Source: SZAS-79 sp965279075 (GTDB lineage: Bacteria > Pseudomonadota > Gammaproteobacteria > Burkholderiales > SG8-39). From it: a DNA stretch of 64,000 bases. A program made the position numbers and the translations under genes. The stretch is from the NCBI GenBank assembly GCA_965279075.1, contig CBDIHI010000012.1:1162500-1226499 (forward strand), in the 5' to 3' direction. This document shows positions 37,528 to 47,270 of this stretch, piece after piece. Every line of letters starts with the position of its first letter. Within the stretch, counting starts at the first letter, position 1. Below the pieces are notes generated by a model. The model did not search any database, had not been told where the DNA came from, and saw only the letters and a list, made by a program, of their open reading frames with translations.

Positions 37528-37926
37528 TCAGGGCGCGGTGCGGTTCCCCGGGGCGCGGCGCCGCCGCGCGATGCCGCAGGCCAGCACGAAGGCGGCGCAC
37601 AGTCCGAGCGCCAAGGCGTCCTCCGCCCAGTCGGGCGAGAAGACCAGCACGAAACCCTGTCCCTTCACCAACGCCGAAAAGCTCGCGACGCAGAAGGGGA
37701 TCAGGAACAGGCGCATCACGTGCCATCGGTCGGGGCGGGTGCCGGGCGGGGTGAACGCGAGGTTGAGTGCGAAACCCATGATCAGGCTGATGCCGGCCGC
37801 GGTGAGCCACAACGCGGGCGCGGGATCGAAGTGCGAGCCCGCCATCACGAGGTACCAGATCAGGTAGCACCACAGGACCTGGCGGCCCGCGGGCAGTGTG
37901 GCGAGGTAAAGGGCCGGTCCGCGCAT
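37528..37926 (-). CDS. Small integral membrane protein of unknown function
   Basis: 132-residue protein with about four hydrophobic segments (VLWCYLIWYLVMAGS, LWLTAAGISLIMGFALNLAF, LIPFCVASFSALV and LALGLCAAFVLACGIA), joined by basic loops. The ATG at 37926 is chosen because it starts a hydrophobic N-terminus; the open frame upstream lies antisense to the AddB-like gene. No family recognised. It is divergent from the AddB-like gene, and their starts are close. Confidence 0.6.
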   Translation of the reverse strand: MRGPALYLATLPAGRQVLWCYLIWYLVMAGSHFDPAPALWLTAAGISLIMGFALNLAFTPPGTRPDRWHVMRLFLIPFCVASFSALVKGQGFVLVFSPDWAEDALALGLCAAFVLACGIARRRRAPGNRTAP

Positions 37927-37951
37927 GGGGCGCAAGATATCATCCCCTCCC

Positions 37952-40663
37952 ATGCCCGCCGCACCCGCCACCGCCCTCGCGAAGACCGAACTGCTCGAAC
38001 GCCTGGGCGGGGGGCGCGCGAACGGCGTGACGGTGGTCACGCCCAACCTGAGGCTCGCGCACGAATTGCTGCGCGAGTTCGACGCGCACCAGCTTGCACG
38101 CGGCCTGGTGCTTTGGGACGCGCCCGACATCGTCCCGCTTTCCGCGTTCGTTGCGCGCGCCTACGAGGACGCGCTGTATTCGGAACAGGCCGGCACGCTG
38201 CCGGTGCCGCTGTCGCCCGCGCAGGAGCAGGCGCTGTGGGAGGACATCATCGCGCGCTCGGAGGAAGGGCGGAGCGAGGCGGGGCGGTTGCTGGCCGTGC
38301 CCCAGGCTGCGTCGGCCGCGCGCGACGCATGGAAGACCGCGCACGAATGGCGCCTGATGGACGGGCTCGGCCAGGCGCGCCTCAACGAGGACGCCGAGGC
38401 CTTCTCCGGCTGGGCCGCGCGCTATGCGCGGATCACCCAGCGCGACGGCCATACCGAATCCGCACGGCTGGCCGACCACGTCGCCGGGTTCATTGCCGAC
38501 CCGCGCGTGGACAAGCCCGCGTTGCTGGTCCGCTACGGCTTCGACATCGTCACGCCGCAGCAACAGGCATTGTTCGACGCGCTCGCCGCCCACGGAAGCG
38601 AGCCGGCGGTGTGCTTCCCGGAGCCGAGGCGCTCGCGGCCGATGCGCGTGCCCTGCGTCGATGCGCGTGACGAGATCCTCAACGCGGCACGCTGGGCGCG
38701 GCAGCGGCTCGAGGCCCGTGCCGGTGCGCGCATCGGCGTCGTCGTGCCCGACCTCGCCGCGCGGCGCAGCGCCGTGCGGCGGATCTTCACGCAGGTGCTC
38801 GGGCCCGCGCCGGTGCAGCCCTTCAACATTTCGCTCGGCGAGCCGCTGTCCGCGCGCCCGCTGGTCGACTGCGCATTCATGCTGCTGGAACTCGCGGGAC
38901 GGGAGATCGCGTTCGAGCGGGCGAGCCAGCTGCTGCGCTCGCCGTTCATCGCCGCCGGCGAGTCGGAACTCGCCGTCCGCGCGCGGCTCGATGCGGCCCT
39001 GCGCCGGCGGGCCGAGCCGGAGGTCGGCATCGACCGGTTGATCGCGCTGGCCGCCGCGCAGGCGCCGCAGCTGCGCGCGCCCGTCCTCGCGCGGGTCCTC
39101 GACCGGCTGGCGGAGTTCCGCAAGGCGCGCCTCTTCGGCGCGCAGTCCCCGTCCGAGTGGGGGCGCGCATTCTCCGAGGCGCTTTCGCTGGCGGGCTTTC
39201 CCGGCGAACGCGGGCTCGATTCGGTCGAATACCAGGCGCTGAAGAAGTGGCACGAGGTCCTTGCCGCCTTCGCGCAGCTGGAGCGCATCGTGCCGAGGCT
39301 GGGGTACGCCGAGGCGGTGGCGCGGCTGCGGCGCATTGCGGCCGACACCGCCTTCCAGCCGGAGTCGCAGGACGTCCCGATACAGGTGCTCGGCGTGCTC
39401 GAATCGGCCGGCTGCGAGTTCGACCACCTGTGGGTCATGGGGCTCTCGGTCGAGGCCTGGCCGCTGGCCGCGCGCCCCAATCCCTTCCTGCCGGTCGCGT
39501 TGCAGCGGGCGGCGGGGATTCCCGAGTCTTCCGCCGACGCTTCGCTGGAACTCGACCGCCGCATCACGCAGGGATGGCTCGCCGCGGCGGACGAGGTCGT
39601 GCTCTCCCACCCTTCGCGCGAAGCCGACCGCGAGCTCGCGCCGAGCCCGCTCGTCACCATGATCGAACCCGGCGTACCCGGAGCGCCCGGCTACCCGTCG
39701 CACAGGGACGCGATCTTCGCCGCCCGTGAAGTCGGGACCTTCGTCGATGCGACCGCGCCGCGTTTCGAGTCGGGCGAGGCGCGCGGCGGCAGCGCGCTGA
39801 TCCGCGACCAGGCGGCCTGCCCGTTCCGCGCCTTTGCGAGCCACCGGCTCGGCGCCGTGGCGCTGGAGACGCCGCATGCCGGGCTGGATGCGCTCGAACG
39901 CGGGTCGCTCGTCCATCGCGTGCTGGCGAAGGCCTGGGAGAAGCTCGAAACCAAGCACGCGCTAGATTCGATCGCCGGGGCGGACCTGCAGTCCCTGCTC
40001 GATGAGGCCGCCGGCGAAGCCGTGGTTCGCCAGAGGCGCGAGCGTCCCGGCACGCTGGCCGGGCGGTTTGCGGAAATCGAGAAGCGCCGCCTTGCGCGCC
40101 TCGCGCGCGATTGGCTGCACTTCGAGAAGGGGCGCGGCGACTTCAGCGTGTTCGCCGTCGAGCAGGCGCGGCCGATCGAAATCGGGGAACTGAAGCTGCG
40201 CGGGCGCCTCGACCGCGTCGACGAGACCGCGGACGGGCAGCGCATCGTGATCGATTACAAGACCGGCAGGACTTCGCCGGGCGCCTGGGTGGGCGAGCGC
40301 CCGGACGAACCCCAGCTGCCCCTGTACCTGGTCGCGTCGGAGCCCGGCGCACGCGCGATCGCTTTTGCCCAGGTGAGGGCGGGCGAAATGAAGTTCGTCG
40401 CGCTGGGGGCGGAAAAAGACGTGCTGCCCGGCACCCGCACGCTGCCGAACGGCCACCTGAAGAAGGCCGCGCAGACCTGGGACGGGCAGGTCGAGGCCTG
40501 GCGCACGGAGCTCCAGCGGCTGGCGCGGGCCTTCGCCGCCGGCGAGGCGCCGGTGGACCCGAAGCCGCGCGCCTGCGACTACTGCGACCTCGCGTCCCTG
40601 TGCCGCATCCACGAGCGTGCCGACGGCCCGGACGCGGACGACGACGGGGAGGACGAAGCGTGA
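37952..40663 (+). CDS. PD-(D/E)XK nuclease family DNA repair protein, AddB-like
   Basis: 903-residue partner of the helicase-nuclease that follows. The N-terminal part is an SF1 helicase-like region lacking a clear Walker A, as expected for AddB. The C-terminal nuclease domain shows RGRLDRVDE and VIDYKTGR (catalytic Asp and Lys) and four Cys of an iron-sulfur clasp: one in QAACPFRAF (about 621) and three in CDYCDLASLC at the end. Start uncertain: ATG 37952 or in-frame ATG 37925. The stop overlaps the next start (GTGA). Confidence 0.87.
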   Translation: MPAAPATALAKTELLERLGGGRANGVTVVTPNLRLAHELLREFDAHQLARGLVLWDAPDIVPLSAFVARAYEDALYSEQAGTLPVPLSPAQEQALWEDIIARSEEGRSEAGRLLAVPQAASAARDAWKTAHEWRLMDGLGQARLNEDAEAFSGWAARYARITQRDGHTESARLADHVAGFIADPRVDKPALLVRYGFDIVTPQQQALFDALAAHGSEPAVCFPEPRRSRPMRVPCVDARDEILNAARWARQRLEARAGARIGVVVPDLAARRSAVRRIFTQVLGPAPVQPFNISLGEPLSARPLVDCAFMLLELAGREIAFERASQLLRSPFIAAGESELAVRARLDAALRRRAEPEVGIDRLIALAAAQAPQLRAPVLARVLDRLAEFRKARLFGAQSPSEWGRAFSEALSLAGFPGERGLDSVEYQALKKWHEVLAAFAQLERIVPRLGYAEAVARLRRIAADTAFQPESQDVPIQVLGVLESAGCEFDHLWVMGLSVEAWPLAARPNPFLPVALQRAAGIPESSADASLELDRRITQGWLAAADEVVLSHPSREADRELAPSPLVTMIEPGVPGAPGYPSHRDAIFAAREVGTFVDATAPRFESGEARGGSALIRDQAACPFRAFASHRLGAVALETPHAGLDALERGSLVHRVLAKAWEKLETKHALDSIAGADLQSLLDEAAGEAVVRQRRERPGTLAGRFAEIEKRRLARLARDWLHFEKGRGDFSVFAVEQARPIEIGELKLRGRLDRVDETADGQRIVIDYKTGRTSPGAWVGERPDEPQLPLYLVASEPGARAIAFAQVRAGEMKFVALGAEKDVLPGTRTLPNGHLKKAAQTWDGQVEAWRTELQRLARAFAAGEAPVDPKPRACDYCDLASLCRIHERADGPDADDDGEDEA

Positions 40664-43600
40664 CGGCCGCGCCGTACCCGCCGCCGCCTGACGCCGCAGA
40701 GCGCCAACGGGCCCTCGACCCGGGCCGCTCGTTCATCGTGCAGGCGCCGGCCGGCTCGGGCAAGACCGAGCTGCTGATCCGGCGCTACCTCGCGCTGCTC
40801 CCGACCGTGGAGGACGCCGAGGAGATCGTCGCGATCACGTTCACGCGCAAGGCCGCGGCCGAGATGCGCGAACGCGTGCTCGATAAGCTCGGGGCCGCCG
40901 GCAGCCCGCTCGCGCAGAACCCGGCCCGGCTGCGCATCCAGACCATCGACTCGCTGTGCGCCTCGCTCACGCGGCAGATGCCGATCCTGTCGCGGTTCGG
41001 CGCGCAGCCCGAGAGCATCGACGACGCGTGCGAGCTCTACGACGAAGCCGCGCTCGCGACGATCGCGCTCGTCGAGTCGGACGGCCCCGCAGCGGCGCAC
41101 ATCGAGAGGTTGCTGGACCACCTCGACAACGACGTCGGCCGCGTGCAGGCGTTGCTCGCGGACATGCTCGCGCGCCGCGACCACTGGGTGCGCCACCTTG
41201 GGCGCATGGACCGCGCGGACCTCGAGGCGGCGCTGGTCGCCGAGCGGGAACGCATCGTGGCGCAGGCGGCATCGCTCTACCCGGGCAAGGCGCCCGGCGG
41301 CGTGGAGGCGTGGCAGGCGCTGGCGGAAGACCTGCTCACCAAGGCAGGGACCTGGCGCAAGCGCTCCAAGGAGGCGAAGGCCTACGAGGAGGAGGGCGAG
41401 GCGAGGGAGCCGTTGCGCACGATGCTCGACACGCTGCGCACACTCCCGCCCGCGCACTACACCGACGCGCAGGCCGAGGTGCTCGAGGCGATCGGCGACC
41501 TGCTGCCGCTGGCAATCGCGCAGTTGAAGCTCGTGTTCCAGGCGCGCGGGCAGGTGGACTTCACCGAGGTCTCGCAGCGTGCGGTGCTCGCGCTGGGGGA
41601 CGAGGGCGAGCCAACCGACCTCGCGCTGGCGCTCGACTACCGCATCCGCCACCTGCTGATCGACGAGTTCCAGGACACGTCCATTTCGCAGAACGAGCTG
41701 GTCGCGCGCCTGACCGAGGGCTGGGAACAGGGCGACGGGCGCACGCTCTTCGCCGTGGGCGACCCGATGCAGTCGATCTACCGCTTCCGCGAAGCCGAGG
41801 TGGGGCTGTTCCTCGACGCGCGGCGGGAGGGCATCGGCACGGTCGAGCTGCATCCGGTCGAGCTGCGCGCCAACTTCCGCTCGCAGGCGGGCATCGTCGG
41901 CTGGGTGAACGCGACGTTCTCGCGCATCATGCCGCGCAGGGAGGACCCCGCCGCGGGGGCGGTGACTTATCGCGACTCCGCGCCGGTGCATCCGGCGCTG
42001 GGGGGCGAGGCCGTGACGGTCCACCCGTTCTTCGACAAGGACGCCGCAGGCGAGGCGGCACGGGTCGTCGAGCTGGTGCGCGCGGCGCACGCCTCGGACG
42101 CGAAGGCGACCGTCGCGATCCTTGTGCGCACGAGGTCGCACCTCGCGCAGATCGTGCCGCAGCTGAAGGCCGCGGGCCTCGCGTTCCGCGCGATCGACAT
42201 CGACCCGCTCGAACTGCGCCCGGTGGTGCAGGACCTGCTCGCGCTGACGCGCGCGCTGTCGCACGCAGCCGATCGGCTCGCCTGGCTTTCGGTGTTGCGC
42301 GCGCCCTGGTGCGGGCTGACGCTGGCCGACCTCGCCGCCCTCGCGGAGGGCGCCGACGACTGTATCCCGGACCTGCTGCAGGACGCGGCGCGGCTTGCGA
42401 CGCTCACGGCCGACGGCCGCGCGCGGCTCGAACGCGTCGGCCCGGTGCTGCTCGCCGGACTGTCGGGCCGGCTGCGCGCGGGGCTGCGCGACACGGTTGA
42501 GGCCGCCTGGATGGTGCTCGGCGGTCCCGCCTGCGTGGAGGACGCGACCGGCCTCGAGGACGCAGGCATCTTCCTCGACCACCTCGAAGCGCACGAAGCG
42601 GCCGGCGTCGTCGACGCTGCGTTCGAGGCCGGCCTCGGCAAGCTCTACGCCCAGCCCGACCTGCGCGCCGACGACCGGCTGCAGGTCATGACGATGCACA
42701 AGGCCAAGGGCCTCGAGTTCGACCACGTGATCCTGCCCGGCCTCGGGCGCCGGCCGCGCAACGACGACCGCAAGCTGTTCCTGTGGATCGAGACCGCGCG
42801 CCGCCGCAAGGCTGGGTTGCTGCTGGCGCCGATCCAGGAGACCGGCGCCGAAGGCGACAGGATCTATGAATGGCTGCAGCGCCTCGAGGCGGCCAAGGCG
42901 AGCCTCGAAACGGCGCGGCTCGTCTACGTCGCAGCGACGCGGGCAAGGACGCGCCTGCACCTGTTGGGCGACGTGACGACCAAGCACGGCGTGGTCCGCA
43001 AGCCGCAGCCGACGACGCTGCTCGGCAAGCTGTGGCCCGTCGTGGCGCCGGCTTTCGAGGCGGCTGCGGCGGCACATGCGCCGGCCGTCGCGGATTCGGA
43101 GGCCGGTGGGCCACGGGCCCTGTCACTCACGCGCCTCGTGTCGGGCTGGCGCCTGCCGGGGCCTCCGCCTGCGGTGAAATGGGGCGCCCCCGCGGACGAG
43201 GCCCGCGTCCAGGACGCCATCGAATTCTCGTGGGCGGGCGAAACCGCGCGCCACGTCGGGTCCGTCGTGCACCGCTGGCTGCAGCGGATCGCCGGGGACG
43301 GGCTGTGCGGTTGGGACGCAGCGCGCATCGCCTCGATGGGCGCGCGATTCTCGAACGAACTCGCGGCGCTGGGCGTGGCGCCGCGCGAGATCGATGTGGC
43401 GCGCGACAAGGTCGCGGCGGCGCTCTCGGCCGCGCTCGACGACGAGCGCGGCCGCTGGCTGCTCGGTCCGAGGGAGGCCGCCGCGAGCGAGCTGCGGCTG
43501 AGGGCGTTCCTCGACGGGCGCCTGCGCACGCTGGTGATCGACCGCACCTTCGTCGACGCGGGGCAGCGCTGGGTCGTCGACTACAAGACCAGCGGCCACG

Positions 43601-43743
43601 AGGGTGCGGGCCTCGAGGCCTTCCTCGAACGCGAGCGCGAGCGCTATTCGCCCCAGCTCGCGCGCTACGCCGAGGCGCTGGGCGGCGCGCGCCGGGGATT
43701 GTATTTCCCGATGCTGCGCGGCTGGCGCGAATGGGAGCGGTGA
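40660..43743 (+). CDS. UvrD-like helicase-nuclease, AddA-like
   Basis: 1027-residue SF1A helicase with a C-terminal nuclease, expected to act with the upstream gene on double-strand DNA ends (RecBCD-like role). Walker A is APAGSGKTELL at about residue 30, motif II is LLIDEFQDT (Walker B with the DEFQDT signature), motif III GDPMQSIYRFR, and VMTMHKAKGLEFDHVILPG is the Ia/V region. The C-terminal nuclease has VIDRTFVDAG and VVDYKTSGHEG. GTG start at 40660 overlaps the upstream stop. No recBCD genes are seen in the window. Confidence 0.93.
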   Translation: MTAAPYPPPPDAAERQRALDPGRSFIVQAPAGSGKTELLIRRYLALLPTVEDAEEIVAITFTRKAAAEMRERVLDKLGAAGSPLAQNPARLRIQTIDSLCASLTRQMPILSRFGAQPESIDDACELYDEAALATIALVESDGPAAAHIERLLDHLDNDVGRVQALLADMLARRDHWVRHLGRMDRADLEAALVAERERIVAQAASLYPGKAPGGVEAWQALAEDLLTKAGTWRKRSKEAKAYEEEGEAREPLRTMLDTLRTLPPAHYTDAQAEVLEAIGDLLPLAIAQLKLVFQARGQVDFTEVSQRAVLALGDEGEPTDLALALDYRIRHLLIDEFQDTSISQNELVARLTEGWEQGDGRTLFAVGDPMQSIYRFREAEVGLFLDARREGIGTVELHPVELRANFRSQAGIVGWVNATFSRIMPRREDPAAGAVTYRDSAPVHPALGGEAVTVHPFFDKDAAGEAARVVELVRAAHASDAKATVAILVRTRSHLAQIVPQLKAAGLAFRAIDIDPLELRPVVQDLLALTRALSHAADRLAWLSVLRAPWCGLTLADLAALAEGADDCIPDLLQDAARLATLTADGRARLERVGPVLLAGLSGRLRAGLRDTVEAAWMVLGGPACVEDATGLEDAGIFLDHLEAHEAAGVVDAAFEAGLGKLYAQPDLRADDRLQVMTMHKAKGLEFDHVILPGLGRRPRNDDRKLFLWIETARRRKAGLLLAPIQETGAEGDRIYEWLQRLEAAKASLETARLVYVAATRARTRLHLLGDVTTKHGVVRKPQPTTLLGKLWPVVAPAFEAAAAAHAPAVADSEAGGPRALSLTRLVSGWRLPGPPPAVKWGAPADEARVQDAIEFSWAGETARHVGSVVHRWLQRIAGDGLCGWDAARIASMGARFSNELAALGVAPREIDVARDKVAAALSAALDDERGRWLLGPREAAASELRLRAFLDGRLRTLVIDRTFVDAGQRWVVDYKTSGHEGAGLEAFLERERERYSPQLARYAEALGGARRGLYFPMLRGWREWER

Positions 43744-43747
43744 AGCC

Positions 43748-44608
43748 TCAGCCTGCGAGCAGCTCGGGCAGCAGGTGGCCCGCCCAGAGGGAACGCTCGT
43801 ACTCCGGCCTGAAAAAACCGAAGTGGCCAATGCGCCGCGCGCCGATGTCCTGCGGCGCGATGCGTTTCATCGTGCGCGGTGCATTTGCGTAGAACCCGTG
43901 GATCGAGGCGGTATTGCGCTCGGACATGAACTCGTCGTCGGTGAAGGAGAGCGAAACGATGGGCGTGCGCACCGCGGCGAATCGCGAGCGCGCCTCCTCG
44001 CCTTCGGCGCCCACCGCGTACTCCGGGTCGAGGCACCAGCGGCGCCATTGCGCCATGACCCCGTGCGGCAGGTCGCCGACCATGCGCAGCGTCCGGCCCG
44101 GGAAGTAGCCGCAGGCGCGCAGTGCGAGCGGCGCGACCAGGTACCACAGGAACCAGGCGCGGCGCCTCAGCGGCGCGGCGTTCTCGCGCCAGTAGCCGCT
44201 GCCGGTCGCGATGGTGACCACCTTGGAAACGCGCTCGCGGTTGGGCACGAAGGGCAGGATCTGCCCGCCGAGGCTGTGGCCGATCCAGTGAAGCGGCCCG
44301 GCGCCTGCACGTGCGGCAAGCGCCTCGACCATTGCGCCGCAGTCGTGGCGCGCCCAGTCGAGGATGTCGGCGCGAAACCCGCGCAGGCCGCACGAACGCG
44401 ACAGCCCCATGCCGCGGTAGTCGAACGTCGCCGCGACGTAGCCCTGCTTCGCAAGCCATTCGGCGAACGGCGCGTAATACTGCTGCGCCACGCCCATGGC
44501 CGGCACGACCATGACCGCGCCGCGCGGGGAGCCTTGCGGCGTGTGGAAGCGCGCGGCGAGACGGTGCCCGTCTGCGGTCTCGACGATGTCCGGGGCGGTG
44601 GCGCCCAT
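43748..44608 (-). CDS. Alpha/beta-fold hydrolase
   Basis: 286-residue cytosolic hydrolase of the predicted COG4757 type. The nucleophile elbow is HWIGHSLGGQ, and VVPAMGVAQQYY supplies the oxyanion region; a late His is in IGHFGFF. It starts directly at the TetR gene stop (overlap TGATG), so it is co-transcribed with and probably controlled by that regulator. Substrate unknown. Confidence 0.82.
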   Translation of the reverse strand: MGATAPDIVETADGHRLAARFHTPQGSPRGAVMVVPAMGVAQQYYAPFAEWLAKQGYVAATFDYRGMGLSRSCGLRGFRADILDWARHDCGAMVEALAARAGAGPLHWIGHSLGGQILPFVPNRERVSKVVTIATGSGYWRENAAPLRRRAWFLWYLVAPLALRACGYFPGRTLRMVGDLPHGVMAQWRRWCLDPEYAVGAEGEEARSRFAAVRTPIVSLSFTDDEFMSERNTASIHGFYANAPRTMKRIAPQDIGARRIGHFGFFRPEYERSLWAGHLLPELLAG

Positions 44609-45177
44609 CACGCCGGGCGGCAGGCGGCGTCCAGCAACAGCGTGGCGACTTCGCGCGCGCGCACCGCGGCCGAAGCATCGCGCCGGACGAGCCAGGTCGC
44701 GAACGTGCCGTCCACCAGCAGGCCGATCTGCTCCGACAGCGCAACCGGGTCGCGCGCGCCCATCTCGCGCGCGAGGCCTTCGATCCAGGTGCGGGTGTTT
44801 TCCTTGGCCGCGGTGGCGACCGCGCGCACCGACTCCGAATCGCCGAGCTCGACCGCCGCGTTGACGAACGCGCAGCCGCGGAACTTCGAGTTGCCGAACG
44901 CCGCACCCAGTTCGTCGAACACCGCGAGGATCTGATCGCGCGGCCCGCCCCCCTTGCGTTCGACCGCGGCTCGCAGCGTGCCGCGGTCCCGGTAGCGCAG
45001 GTAGGCCACCACGAGGTCGTCCTTGGATGCGAAATGGTAGTAGACGGTGCGCTTGGTGAGCTCTGCGGCGCTGGCGATGTCGTCCATGCTGACCGGGCGG
45101 ATGCCCTCGGCATAGAACAGGCGGCTGGCGGCCTGCAGGATGCGCGTGCGGGTATCGGGGACGGCGGCAGTAACCAT
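44608..45177 (-). CDS. TetR/AcrR-family transcriptional regulator
   Basis: 189-residue regulator with an N-terminal TetR HTH (about residues 10-56; TRTRILQAASRLFYAEGIRPVSMDDIASAAELTKRTVYYHF region) and a C-terminal ligand domain. It is divergent from the MFS gene and followed by a hydrolase. A perfect dyad lies 10 bp before its ATG (45187-45202), the likely autoregulatory operator. Confidence 0.92.
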   Translation of the reverse strand: MVTAAVPDTRTRILQAASRLFYAEGIRPVSMDDIASAAELTKRTVYYHFASKDDLVVAYLRYRDRGTLRAAVERKGGGPRDQILAVFDELGAAFGNSKFRGCAFVNAAVELGDSESVRAVATAAKENTRTWIEGLAREMGARDPVALSEQIGLLVDGTFATWLVRRDASAAVRAREVATLLLDAACRPA

Positions 45178-45186
45178 GCCCTGATA

Positions 45187-45202
45187 TATACCAATCGGTA
45201 TA
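45187..45202. promoter_or_regulatory. TetR-type operator TATACC-AATC-GGTATA
   Basis: Perfect 6-bp inverted repeat around a 4-base centre, 10 bp before the TetR start and 79 bp before the MFS start. The dyad contains TATA and therefore overlaps the likely -10 on the TetR side. The classic position for self-repression and control of the divergent MFS gene. Confidence 0.7.
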
Positions 45203-45280
45203 GGGCACTGTCAAGGTTTGATATGTTGAATACATTAGGGAAAGTGGAATTCTCCCCGTCAGGACGGTATAGTTTCATCC

Positions 45281-46516
45281 ATGAAACGTTCCGACCTCTC
45301 CCGCGCCCAGAGTTGGGCCATCCTCGGCGGTGCCGCCGTCATGCTCAGCCTCGCCATGGGCATGCGCCAGAGCTGGGGCCTCTTCCAGCCGCACATGATC
45401 CGCGACATCGGCATCACGGCCGCCGACTTCTCGCTTGCGATCGCGATCCAGAACATCGTCTGGGGCATCACGCAGCCCTTCGTCGGCATGTTCGCCGACC
45501 GGCACGGCATCCGCCCGGTGGTGATCGCGGGCGTGACGATCTACGCGCTCGGCATCGTCATGAGCATCATGGCGCACTCGGTGCTCGTCTTCACGCTGGG
45601 CGCCGGGTTCGCGATCGGCCTCGCGCTGTCCTGCACCGCGTCCAACATCGCGATGAACGTGACTGCGCGCACCGCCTCGCCCGCGGGCCGCATGGTCGCG
45701 ATGGGCACGGTCTCGGCGATCGGTTCGCTCGGCCTGACCATCGCCTCGCCGCTCGCGCAGACGCTGATCACCACCAGCGGCTGGCAGGTGGCGATGGTGG
45801 GGTTCCTGGGGCTGGTCGCGGTGATGGTGCCCGCCGCGTTTTTCGCGGGCGGTGCCGACAAGATCGAGGTCGAGGCCACCGCCGGCGTGCAGCAGTCGGT
45901 GGGCGACGCCGTGAAGGAGGCGATGGGCCACTCCGGTTATGTCGTGCTGGCGATCGCGTTCTTCGTCTGCGGGCTGCAGCTCGTCTTCATCACCACGCAC
46001 CTGCCGACCTACCTCGCGATCTGCGGCATGGACCCATCCGTGGGCGCCAACGCGCTGGCATTGGTGGGCCTGTTCAACGTGATCGGGTCGTACCTCTTCG
46101 GCTGGCTCGGCGGGAGGCATTCCAAGCGCATGCTGCTCGGCGGCATCTACGTGCTGCGGTCGCTCTGCATCACGGCGTACTTCGTCACGCCGCCGACGCC
46201 CGCGTCGACGCTGGTCTTCGCCGCGGCGATGGGCACGCTGTGGCTGGGCGTGGTGCCGCTGGTGAGCGGCCTCGTGGTGCACCTGTTCGGGCTGCGCTAC
46301 ATGGCGACGCTGTCGGGCATCGCGTTCTTCAGCCACCAGGTGGGGTCGTTCGTCGGCGCCTGGGGCGGTGGCCTGATCTACGGCTCGCTCGGCAGCTACG
46401 ACCGAGCCTGGCAGGGCGCCGTGGCGATCGGCATCCTGGCGGGGCTGTTCCAGATGACGATGAACATCCGCCCCTCGGCGCGGATCGCGGCCGAACGCGG
46501 GGCGGTCCCGGCCTAG
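45281..46516 (+). CDS. Major facilitator superfamily transporter
   Basis: 411-residue transporter with about 12 transmembrane helices and the loop 2-3 motif GMFADRHGIRPVV (motif A). It resembles the oxalate/formate antiporter-like and monocarboxylate MFS group (RQSWGLFQPHMIRDIGI). Probable organic anion or drug exporter; substrate not defined. Divergent from the TetR gene, with a shared operator. Confidence 0.9.
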   Translation: MKRSDLSRAQSWAILGGAAVMLSLAMGMRQSWGLFQPHMIRDIGITAADFSLAIAIQNIVWGITQPFVGMFADRHGIRPVVIAGVTIYALGIVMSIMAHSVLVFTLGAGFAIGLALSCTASNIAMNVTARTASPAGRMVAMGTVSAIGSLGLTIASPLAQTLITTSGWQVAMVGFLGLVAVMVPAAFFAGGADKIEVEATAGVQQSVGDAVKEAMGHSGYVVLAIAFFVCGLQLVFITTHLPTYLAICGMDPSVGANALALVGLFNVIGSYLFGWLGGRHSKRMLLGGIYVLRSLCITAYFVTPPTPASTLVFAAAMGTLWLGVVPLVSGLVVHLFGLRYMATLSGIAFFSHQVGSFVGAWGGGLIYGSLGSYDRAWQGAVAIGILAGLFQMTMNIRPSARIAAERGAVPA

Positions 46517-46531
46517 GGGCTGGATTCCCCG

Positions 46532-47191
46532 CTACGTTTGGTCGGGCAGCGACTTCGCGATGGTGATGCGGGTCTTCTCGACCTCGATGTAGCCGCCCGT
46601 CGTCAGGTCCTTGAACACGCGGCTGATCATCTCGCGCGAGGCGCCGACGCGGTTGGCGATGTCCTGCTTGGTCAGCTTGCCCTCGATCACCATCTTGCCG
46701 TCCTGCGTGGTCGCGAGCTCGAGCAGCAGCCGGGCGACGCGGCCGTAGACGTCCAGCGACGCGAGGCTCCTCACGTTGTTCAGCATGCCGCGCGTGCGGT
46801 GGATCAGCGTCTTGATCAGGCGCAGCGCGAAATCCGGGTGCTTCACGAGGAAGTCGAGGAACACGCGGTGCGGGACGATGAAGAACTCCGCGGGCTCGAG
46901 GGTCATGACCGAGGCCGAGCGTGGCCCGGCGTCCAGCACCATCTCGCCGAAGTACTCCCCCGGCCCGAGGATGTTGAGGTCGATTTCCTTGCCGTTCTTG
47001 CCGTACAGGAAGACCTTCACGCGGCCCGAATGGATCACGTAGACCGAGTCGGTCTGGTCGCCCTCGTTGATGATGATCTTGTTGCGCGGGAACGACTGCA
47101 GCTTGGCGTGCTGCGAAAGTGACTGGAGTTCGTCTTCCTGCAGGCCAATGAAGCTCGGGGCCTTGCCGGCACGTCCGGGGACGCTGTGCAT
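46532..47191 (-). CDS. Crp/Fnr-family transcriptional regulator
   Basis: 219-residue regulator with a cNMP-binding-like beta-roll (about 20-120; GEYFGEMVLDAGPRSASV, the phosphate-binding cassette region) and a C-terminal winged HTH (LTKQDIANRVGASREMISRVFKDL). There is no N-terminal Cys cluster, so it is not an iron-sulfur FNR. The ATG at 47191 has AAGGA 8 bp before it; a GTG at 47236 is also in frame. Convergent with the MFS gene 15 bp away. Confidence 0.9.
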   Translation of the reverse strand: MHSVPGRAGKAPSFIGLQEDELQSLSQHAKLQSFPRNKIIINEGDQTDSVYVIHSGRVKVFLYGKNGKEIDLNILGPGEYFGEMVLDAGPRSASVMTLEPAEFFIVPHRVFLDFLVKHPDFALRLIKTLIHRTRGMLNNVRSLASLDVYGRVARLLLELATTQDGKMVIEGKLTKQDIANRVGASREMISRVFKDLTTGGYIEVEKTRITIAKSLPDQT

Positions 47192-47270
47192 GCGGTGGAT
47201 CCTTGGATGATGTGCGTACCTGTACGAGTCCGCCACTTTACCGCAAGCGCGGCAGGCGCCGTGCCGTGCC

